From positions 1 to 12,842 of the forward strand of contig JACMLA010000298.1 in NCBI GenBank assembly GCA_014379815.1: a stretch of DNA of 12,842 bases, written 5' to 3'. The stretch comes from Bryobacteraceae bacterium (GTDB lineage Bacteria > Acidobacteriota > Terriglobia > Bryobacterales > Bryobacteraceae). The translations under genes and the position numbers were made by a program. Shown one piece after another: positions 6,938 through 12,842 of the stretch. The notes beneath the pieces were generated by a model. That model was not told where the DNA came from, made no database searches, and was given only the letters and a program-made list of their open reading frames with translations. Numbering within the stretch: the first letter of the stretch is position 1; each line of letters starts with the position of its first letter.

Positions 6938-7063
6938 TTGACGATCTCCCCGGTGCCGACGTCCGGAGCCGTCGCACCCTTCCGGGCGAGGGGCTTATTT
7001 CTCCGTATCCTGCTCTGGTAGTGGGCGGGGACGGCACTGCTGGCCGCCTCGGTAATCGCAATC
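6938..7063 (+). other. 5' end of the histidine kinase gene, interrupted by an in-frame TAG
   Basis: One base after the response-regulator stop, a TTG at 6938 with GGGAG at 6927-6931 (six bases upstream) opens a frame identical to that of the kinase downstream. It encodes TISPVPTSGAVAPFRARG, then LFLRILLW, then TAG at 7019-7021, then WAGTALLAASVIAIVLF, which flows straight into the kinase sensor domain. Together this is a normal first membrane helix with one stop codon in its middle. Without the TAG the kinase would be 481 residues. The stop is codon 28 and is most simply a one-base change from TGG, TAC or TAT. It may be a real mutation, a sequencing error or, much less likely, a readthrough site. 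Confidence 0.8.
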
Positions 7064-8383
7064 GTGCTGTTTACGGAACCGCAGTTCTTCATAACCCGGT
7101 GGCACAACATCGCGGGTCAGGGGACTACCTTCTTCGCGCAAAGCGCTGTAAATCTGCTGGAGGCGGAGGGACTCCCGGCTTTAAAAAGATACTCCGATGC
7201 TGTCACGCGGGGAACTCAGGTATCCCCCTGCTTTTTCGACAGTGACCTCCACGAGCTTCTTGGTTGTAGCTCGCCAGCAAGGGCTCTCCCCATGGCCCGG
7301 AAAGCGTTTACTCTTGGCGGTACCCAATTCGAAACTGGTCTGGAGGAAACCATAGGCGCGACGCAAGCAAAGACGAAGGGCGGAGAACCGTATGTGATGG
7401 TTGTCAAGCTGCCTCGCGGGAGACTCATGCTGCTACCCGCCAGCCCACTGGCCTTCGCCCTCAGGGTACTGGTAGCGGTTCTTGTCGCGGGGGCAATCTG
7501 CTACATCCTTACCTGGCATTTCACCCGACCCATTGTTGCGTTACGTCGCGCGACAGCAAGACTTGCCAGCGGCGACTTTGGTACTCGCATCGAAGACAGG
7601 AGTCTGCTGCGACGCGGCGATGAACTCTCGGCCCTCGCCCATGACTTCAATGTCATGGCAGAGCGTCTTCAGAACCTCGCGACTTCGCAGCGGCGTCTCA
7701 CCGCTGACATCTCTCATGAACTGCGCTCGCCGCTCACCCGCCTAACGGCAGCCCTCGGACTGGCGCAACGAAAGGCCGGTCCTGAACTGGAAACGGAACT
7801 GGCGCGTATCGAACGTGAGTCCGAACGCCTCAACCGCATGATCGAGGAGATGCTGACTCTCACGAAGCTGGAAGCCTCACCTGCGCCGCAGCGAAGCGAA
7901 CCCGTGAACCTCGCGGAACTGATCGAAGAGATCGCGTGTGATGCACGGTTTGAAGCTGAGACCCGGGGCAGAATGGTGCATGTTGATGTCGAGGCCCGGC
8001 CCCTCGTTCAAGGGGTTCGGCCCTTGCTGCGGAGTGCTATCGAGAACGTTGTTCGCAATGCCATCCGGCACACGCCTGATGGGACACAGGTGCGTGTCGC
8101 TCTCACAGCTGGCGGGAACACAGCGACGGTGACCGTAATGGATAGTGGTCCTGGCGTGCCGGATGCGAACCTGGCAAACATCTTCGAGCCGTTCTACCGC
8201 GTAGATTCGGGACGCTCCCACCACAATGGCAGTGGTCTTGGGCTGGCAATCACCATGCGAATCGTTGAGTTGCACGGCGGCAGTACATGGGCCGAGAACC
8301 GGTCAGAAGGCGGCCTCCGCACCTTTATACGATTGCCGGTTTGGGACCGCGAAGTCGGTCGACCGATTCTGTACTTGACTTAA
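7064..8383 (+). CDS. HAMP-containing sensor histidine kinase (CpxA-like), 5' end disrupted
   Basis: The intact 439-codon part, from the GTG at 7064, covers most of a sensor kinase that should phosphorylate the upstream regulator. In this numbering: extracytoplasmic sensor region about 5-125, second membrane helix 128-150, HAMP 151-205 (FTRPIVALRRA, GDFGTRI), H-box ADISHELRSPLTRL (214-227, His218), N-box IENVVRNAIRHTPDG (326-340), G1 box VMDSGPGVP (358-366), F-box IFEPFYRVD and G2 box NGSGLGLAI. The catalytic machinery is complete. The GTG start is only the first available codon after the TAG at 7019-7021; it leaves half of the first membrane helix and would probably misplace the sensor domain. 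The natural start is more likely the TTG at 6938. The gene ends in an overlap of stop codons with the convergent YfhO gene (TTAA, 8380-8383). Confidence 0.9.
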   Translation: MLFTEPQFFITRWHNIAGQGTTFFAQSAVNLLEAEGLPALKRYSDAVTRGTQVSPCFFDSDLHELLGCSSPARALPMARKAFTLGGTQFETGLEETIGATQAKTKGGEPYVMVVKLPRGRLMLLPASPLAFALRVLVAVLVAGAICYILTWHFTRPIVALRRATARLASGDFGTRIEDRSLLRRGDELSALAHDFNVMAERLQNLATSQRRLTADISHELRSPLTRLTAALGLAQRKAGPELETELARIERESERLNRMIEEMLTLTKLEASPAPQRSEPVNLAELIEEIACDARFEAETRGRMVHVDVEARPLVQGVRPLLRSAIENVVRNAIRHTPDGTQVRVALTAGGNTATVTVMDSGPGVPDANLANIFEPFYRVDSGRSHHNGSGLGLAITMRIVELHGGSTWAENRSEGGLRTFIRLPVWDREVGRPILYLT

Positions 8384-10545
8384 CCGGGCGGCAGGCTCGT
8401 CAAAGCCGAAACACTTCTCTGATGTGTCCTGCTTACCAGAAGCACTAAAACAAGCGACGCGCTCAGTGAAATACAAGCTCCGAGATAGAGGCTTTGGGGG
8501 ATGTATGCGAACTCGATGGTGTGACGTCCCGCTGGTACCGGAATGCTCTGGAAAGTTCCGTCAGCTCTTTCGATGGGAGTGTCTTTACCATCGACCTTCG
8601 CAGACCACCCTGGAAAGAATTGTTCCACCAGAACAAAGCGCCCTCCGCTGGAGGAAAAAACCTGAAAGGTCCGATGCTCTGGTTCCCATTTCCCCAGCGC
8701 AACATCTCCTTCGAACCTCCATGCCGGTTGCGCGCCGAGGTATTCGAAGACAACGTAAAACGAGGCTCCCGGGGGTAGCTTCCGAAAGCGGGGATCTGCG
8801 GTAAGTTTGCCCACGAGTGCATTTTCATTGCGAGACAAAACCCACCGAACCCCAAAGTGCCGCAGCATGTTTTCATTGAATGGATCAACGTCAAACAGCC
8901 GGTTCGTCCGAAACGGGCCGAACCGCTCCACGGCGGCTTTATACTGATCGGTCAGGAATGGATCGAATCCCTGCAGAGTTGCCAGATTGTAGTGACGTAA
9001 GTCAGTCGAGTGCGGTCCCTCTGTTAACGCAACGCGGAAGCCAGGATGCCGCAAGACCTCGTGATAGACCTCATCGTCCAGCCCGTTCAGTGACGTGCCA
9101 CCGACGCGCGCATCGCCACTCCACCCACTGTCGAGGCTCCCGTCCACGGCACTAAATCTGCGATTCGTTCCAAACGAGTGAAAGTCTCCAACGATACTTA
9201 GCGCAAGAGCAACCGCAATCCAGAGACGCCGCTCCGACCGCAACAACAGCAGTCCCCAGACAGTCAAAACGAGCATCGCAGAGGGGTAGACGGCCGATGC
9301 CCATGAGGTCAGGAACTGGCTGTTCGTCAGGATGTAGACGGCCCACAACATGGAGAGCACGCCCCAGGCAACTGCGCTTGCCCGAGGTAACGAGTACCTG
9401 GATCTTCGGGCTAGAAAATCCTCCACAGCCGAGCTCGCAAGCAGGGCAGCCCCAAGTACAACTCCGGGCAACAGATTGTATCGACGGAGCACATCGGGCA
9501 CTATTGGCATATGCTCGATCGTCCGAAGCACAATCCCCGTCGGATCGGCTGCAATGAAGAGGGGTACACTCACCAGCAGCAGTGCCGGGCCAGCTCCGCG
9601 GAACCAGCCACGGCGCATCAGCCACCCAACGCCAAAAAGGAAAGGTACACCAAGGTAGAGGTAGTCTCCCGCCGATGCTTCAACGCCGCTCTGCGTGCGA
9701 TTCTGATCGAACCAGTTTGGCACTAGCATCGAGCCGTAAATTTCATTGCCGAAAGGCAGTGCTCCCCCAAATGCAATCTCAGGCTGCTTGAGCCTTGCGG
9801 CTTCCAAAGCAGGAAGTAACTGAATAGCCGCAAGAAGAAGCGAAAACGCCAGTGCAGCGCAAGTGCCCGTAAACAGGCGTTTCCGCCATTCCGTGGCCGC
9901 CGCGTAGAGCAGGCAAATCAAGGCGAACCCCACGAAAGTAGGCGGATATCCAGCGGTCAGGCAGAGTGCCGCCCCGACTGCAACCTTCCACAAAGACTTT
10001 GGTCGACGGCTTTGATTAGCCTGTTCTATACCCCATAGTGCAAAGGGCATCCATGCATAACCGCAGATCACGCCCAAATGATTCAGCTGGGAAAGTGGAT
10101 ACCCACCACAAGCAAAAACTGTGGCCCCGAGCGTCGCCGCAATCCATGACGAATTCCGGGTTCGCAGCCAGTGGTAAGTGAACACGAAGGCAAGCCAGAG
10201 ATGCAGGAACGCCAGGATCTCGACCGAAGTGAATCGCATCCCCGCGACCCCTGGGCCCTGCGAGGATCCACGCAGGTGCTCCGGCATCTTCGCGTTTGCC
10301 ACAAACAAGAGCCAGTTCGGCGGATAGAACAAGCCAGCTTGTATGTTGCCGGCATAAGGCACCCCACAGTAGATCGAAGGATCCCAAAGAGGTATGCGGC
10401 CTTGCCACACTGCCTTGTGGGCGTAGTCCAGAAGTGGATAGTGATAACCTTCGATATCCGACCAGAAGCGGACGCTCTTGGTCGGAGGAATGTACTCGAA
10501 GAAGAAAGCCCACGTCAGGAGAAGCGACACTAAGGCAACGCGCAT
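8380..10545 (-). CDS. YfhO-family polytopic membrane protein (GT-C-like)
   Basis: A 721-residue inner-membrane protein with about eleven to thirteen hydrophobic helices in the first two thirds and one near the C-terminus. The first loop carries FWSDIEGYHYPLLDYAHKA and GRIPLWDPSIYCGVPYAGN, typical of YfhO-like proteins, where an acidic residue in this loop is thought to be catalytic as in GT-C glycosyltransferases. The C-terminal extracytoplasmic domain has the family hallmark EQFFPGWSAKVDGKDTPIER followed by PVPAGRHTIEFAY. Known relatives (such as Gram-positive YfhO) glycosylate lipids or teichoic acids using polyprenyl-phosphate sugars; the substrate here is unknown. The ATG at 10545 lies ten bases after the upstream GT2 stop, with a weak TAGG before it, so it is probably translated from the same mRNA as the two glycosyltransferase genes. 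Unlike them, its frame is intact. Confidence 0.88.
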   Translation of the reverse strand: MRVALVSLLLTWAFFFEYIPPTKSVRFWSDIEGYHYPLLDYAHKAVWQGRIPLWDPSIYCGVPYAGNIQAGLFYPPNWLLFVANAKMPEHLRGSSQGPGVAGMRFTSVEILAFLHLWLAFVFTYHWLRTRNSSWIAATLGATVFACGGYPLSQLNHLGVICGYAWMPFALWGIEQANQSRRPKSLWKVAVGAALCLTAGYPPTFVGFALICLLYAAATEWRKRLFTGTCAALAFSLLLAAIQLLPALEAARLKQPEIAFGGALPFGNEIYGSMLVPNWFDQNRTQSGVEASAGDYLYLGVPFLFGVGWLMRRGWFRGAGPALLLVSVPLFIAADPTGIVLRTIEHMPIVPDVLRRYNLLPGVVLGAALLASSAVEDFLARRSRYSLPRASAVAWGVLSMLWAVYILTNSQFLTSWASAVYPSAMLVLTVWGLLLLRSERRLWIAVALALSIVGDFHSFGTNRRFSAVDGSLDSGWSGDARVGGTSLNGLDDEVYHEVLRHPGFRVALTEGPHSTDLRHYNLATLQGFDPFLTDQYKAAVERFGPFRTNRLFDVDPFNENMLRHFGVRWVLSRNENALVGKLTADPRFRKLPPGASFYVVFEYLGAQPAWRFEGDVALGKWEPEHRTFQVFSSSGGRFVLVEQFFPGWSAKVDGKDTPIERADGTFQSIPVPAGRHTIEFAYIPQSLYLGACISLSASLVLVLLVSRTHQRSVSALTSLPPG

Positions 10546-10555
10546 TTAACCTAGG

Positions 10556-11440
10556 CTACTCTGCTGACCTCTTCTGTCTAGCCCGCTCCCAAAAATAACC
10601 AGCAACGTTGGACACTTGCGATAACAATAGCAACCCACTCCCGCCAAGTCCCCGTAGCGTCGGACTCTGAGTTAGTGGATATAAAAGCAGATCGCGATAG
10701 AAGGAAAGCGGCTCGACCCGAATTTTGCCGTCTGATTGGCGCGACCGGAGTCTGTGAAATTGAAATGCGCCCCGACCGTAGTTGAAGTGCTGACGCACAA
10801 AACTTCCTGGAGTTAGCGCATGTTCGTGATAAACCCGTGCCGCGGCAACAAAACGGAGTGGCAGCCCCGCACGCGCCCACCGCTGGCATAACTCCCGGTC
10901 TTCCCCAGCCGCCAGCGGAAACGAAACGTCGAATCCCCCAAGACGTTTCAGCTGCTCACAAGGGAATGCCAGGTTGTTACTTGTGAAAAACCCGCCCGTG
11001 CCCCTCTTTTCGTAGTAGCGGTATAGGTAGTCCACCAGCGACTGACTGGCTTCCGCGAAAACATTATCGCCAAGAGCATTCGTAACCGATCCGCCCAGCG
11101 CTGCTCCGGGCGCCAGTCGGGCCGCCTCAGCCCGTTCATATACCCAGTCCCATGAGCAAGACAATCATCGTCAGTGAACGCGACATATTCATGCCTCGCA
11201 GCGTGGAGCCCAAGATTACGTGCTGCTGCGGGCCCTGCATTCTTTTGCCGCAAGTAGCGAACAAGTGCAGAATCAGACACGTCCTCGTCTGGCTCGAAAG
11301 GGGGGCGTACTGCCGTCATCCACAACGATAATCTCGAGGCGCTCTCTCGGAAAAGTTAGACCTCTCAGTGAAGCCAGACACCTCTTCAAGCGCTCGCGAC
11401 GGTTGTAGGTAGGAACAACTACCGAGAAGCTAGCGGGCAT
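10556..11440 (-). pseudogene. GT2 family glycosyltransferase, two frameshifts
   Basis: Three frames together give a GT-A fold glycosyltransferase of about 294 residues. Frame 1, from the ATG at 11440: MPASFSVVVPTYNRRERLKR, then IIVVDDGSTPP. Frame 2, about 11300 to 11155: FEPDEDVSDSALVRYLRQKN, GPAAARNLGL and FTDDDC, the DxD-type metal motif. Frame 3, down to the TAG at 10556: VYERAEAARLAPGAALGGSV, SNNLAFPCEQLKRLGGFDVS and AAGEDRELCQRWARAGLPLR, where GED holds the probable catalytic base. The first shift sits in a run of six G (plus strand 11300-11305) and is repaired by removing one base. The second, near 11150-11155, is repaired by adding one G. All family motifs survive, so the gene is either freshly broken or mis-sequenced. 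Its ATG directly follows the TAG of the upstream gene (TAGATG), which suggests translational coupling. Donor and acceptor sugars are unknown. Confidence 0.85.
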
Positions 11441-12833
11441 CTACTTCACCCTGGTCCCATCAAGGTGCCAGATATCGAAGGGCACGAACCGTATAGGTCC
11501 TGCGCTGGCTGAGCCAAACAGATCGGGACGCGTCTCAAGCGCATTCGCCAGCAGGTTGTGGTGTTCCGCCACCCGACTTGTGCCCAACTGCTTCCTGTCA
11601 AGCGCAATCCAACGAATGTCCAACTCCCGCACCTTTTGCGAAATCGCCTCGGGAGTACGATATTGAACTCGGTATCCGCGCCCACCCCAGTCAGTCTCCG
11701 CCAGGAGCTTGGTCGCCCGGAGGAAGTATCGCCCGGGCCGCTTATCCCGCATCGCACTCTCAGCAATCAAGGCACTTCGCCTTCATGCGGAGACGAAACC
11801 AGCACCCGCGCGTCAGAGGGCGGTATCGAATAGAGGAAGTGGCGCTCCTCACCCACTGGAGTTACAAGGCTAAAAAAAACCCAGTGCAGCGGAATGAACA
11901 GAGCAGGCATCAGCCATCGCGATTCCCTTATTGTCCCAGCTGGTGTCGCAAGGCGGTCCCATACTCCCAAACAAGCCGCCAGGAACAGCGGTAGTCCAAC
12001 GCAGCCGATGACGTAGCCTGCGTTGCCCATAGCAATGTTCCTCGCCAGCCAGGTCACGTTGCTTGAGGGATCCCAACCTTCTTTAGCGGGCCCTAAGGTT
12101 GCCAGATACCACGGGGCACACGCCAGTCCTACAATTCCGGCGGGAAGCCAGAACGCCAACGTGCGCAACAAGCGTGTGCTCTGGGAACCTAGCACCAGCA
12201 ACAGCGGTAAAGGAGCAAGTACCAGCGCGTTAGCTTTTGTCAGAATTGCGACGGTTGCCGCAAGTCCAAGAACTACGCCGTCCAGGAGCTTTCCGCTTTC
12301 CACTAGCCGAACGCACGCCATTGCAGCGAGCAGCAGTACAAAGCACAACATCATCTCGGTCATCACTTGAGATCCGAGCTCGCGGCTGCTGCGAGTAAGC
12401 AAAAACATTAAGCCGGCCGACACCGGAACGAATGGCGCCAACCTGGTCGCGCCACCCCGCAAACATCGTCGTAGCCACCGCAGCACTTAGGCACGCCATC
12501 AACGCCAGCACCGAACCCCTTCCGTCTCCGAAAAAGCCTGTCAAACTCCCTGCACAAAATAGAAGAAGGGCGGCCAGTGCCCAATCGCGACTTTAGGGTA
12601 ATGTGAGTAAAACTGCTGTGCGAATGGGAGAGGGGCGACAGGCGGCCAGCGTGTGATGTAGTCCCGCACCGACAGACCGGAGACATAATGCGCTGCCTCG
12701 TCTGCTCCAGCTAAGTCCGCTTATAAGCCCCGGCAAGATACTGCAAGACCAGGGCGAGACCAAGATATGTTGCAAAAGAGCGCAACAGCCGGACCGCCTG
12801 CATGTCCTTGGTGGACATCTGAAAACCGGCCAT
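11441..12833 (-). pseudogene. GT39-like (ArnT/PMT-type) membrane glycosyltransferase, four frameshifts
   Basis: Five successive frames add up to one protein of about 464 residues. (a) From the ATG at 12833: MAGFQMSTKDMQAV..., a membrane helix, ending QYLAGAYK. (b) 12720-12544: ADLAGADEAAHYVSGLSVRD, with the Asp-Glu pair expected in the first periplasmic loop, then HWPPFFYFVQGV. (c) About 12541-12458: TGFFGDGRGSVLALMACLSA and a helix. (d) 12456-11770: RGGATRLAPFVPVSAGLMFL, TEMMLCF and several helices, ending SSPHEGEV. (e) 11773-11441: ALIAESAMRDKRPGRYFLRA and a soluble end. The shifts are near 12720, 12543, 12456 and 11772. Three are repaired by adding one G and one by removing a G from GGGG. 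Members use polyprenyl-phosphate sugars to modify lipids or proteins outside the membrane. The frame is open to the right edge, so the true start may lie further upstream. Confidence 0.8.
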
Positions 12834-12842
12834 ACGTGGACA

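Noticed and set aside
6469..7110. 213-codon minus-strand open frame across the response regulator and the kinase 5' end
   Set aside because: Antisense to the receiver and winged-helix domains; no ribosome site or recognisable domain. It does not explain the TAG at 7019.
1..12842. Search for tRNA, rRNA, CRISPR, transposase, integrase or defence genes
   Set aside because: No cloverleaf-like segment, regularly spaced direct repeats, DDE/recombinase motifs or known defence domains were seen in reading both strands.

Overview
The window looks like chromosomal DNA from an acidobacterium, most likely of the Solibacter/Bryobacter group. This is inferred from gene content: a cytosolic wHTH-like/TolB-like/TPR regulator of the kind abundant in those genomes, a PEP-CTERM sorting tail, a Tat-exported sulfatase, and a YfhO-type membrane protein beside glycosyltransferases. 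No database search was possible. I see no tRNA, rRNA, CRISPR array, transposase, integrase, phage gene or recognisable defence system.

Layout. (1) 1-467 (-): 5' part of a secreted M20 metallopeptidase, running off the left edge. (2) 496-719 (-): relic of a PEP-CTERM protein gene whose tail is split by a frameshift. (3) 749-3422 (+): two TPR genes in tandem, a 583-residue cytosolic regulator-like protein and a 289-residue exported TPR protein. (4) 3429-3546: a 118-bp intergenic stretch bounded by 10-bp inverted repeats, between convergent genes. (5) 3592-6087 (-): an exported putative beta-barrel protein and, upstream of it, a Tat-exported formylglycine sulfatase with a CTAAR active-site motif. 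(6) 6088-6237: divergent control region. (7) 6238-8383 (+): a CpxRA-like two-component system whose histidine kinase carries an in-frame TAG in its first membrane helix. (8) 8380-12833 (-): an envelope-glycan block, transcribed GT39-like glycosyltransferase, then GT2 glycosyltransferase, then YfhO-family membrane protein. The two upstream glycosyltransferase genes are broken by six frameshifts while the YfhO gene is intact.

How the genes may work together. The right-hand block looks like an operon for adding sugars to a lipid, polysaccharide or protein outside the inner membrane: the GT2 would make or extend a lipid-linked sugar, and the GT-C-type membrane proteins (GT39-like and YfhO) would use polyprenyl-phosphate sugars at the periplasmic face. 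The two-component system diverges from the sulfatase and shares its control region, so regulation of the sulfatase by the response regulator is possible but unproven.

The most notable result is the pattern of damage. Seven single-base frameshifts (one in the PEP-CTERM relic, two in the GT2, four in the GT39-like gene) can each be repaired by changing the length of a G or C run by one base, and the kinase has a lone stop codon. This could be real gene decay, but the pattern also fits homopolymer-length errors or a poorly covered contig end, which should be settled before anyone calls these genes dead. I did not find a convincing new multi-gene system.
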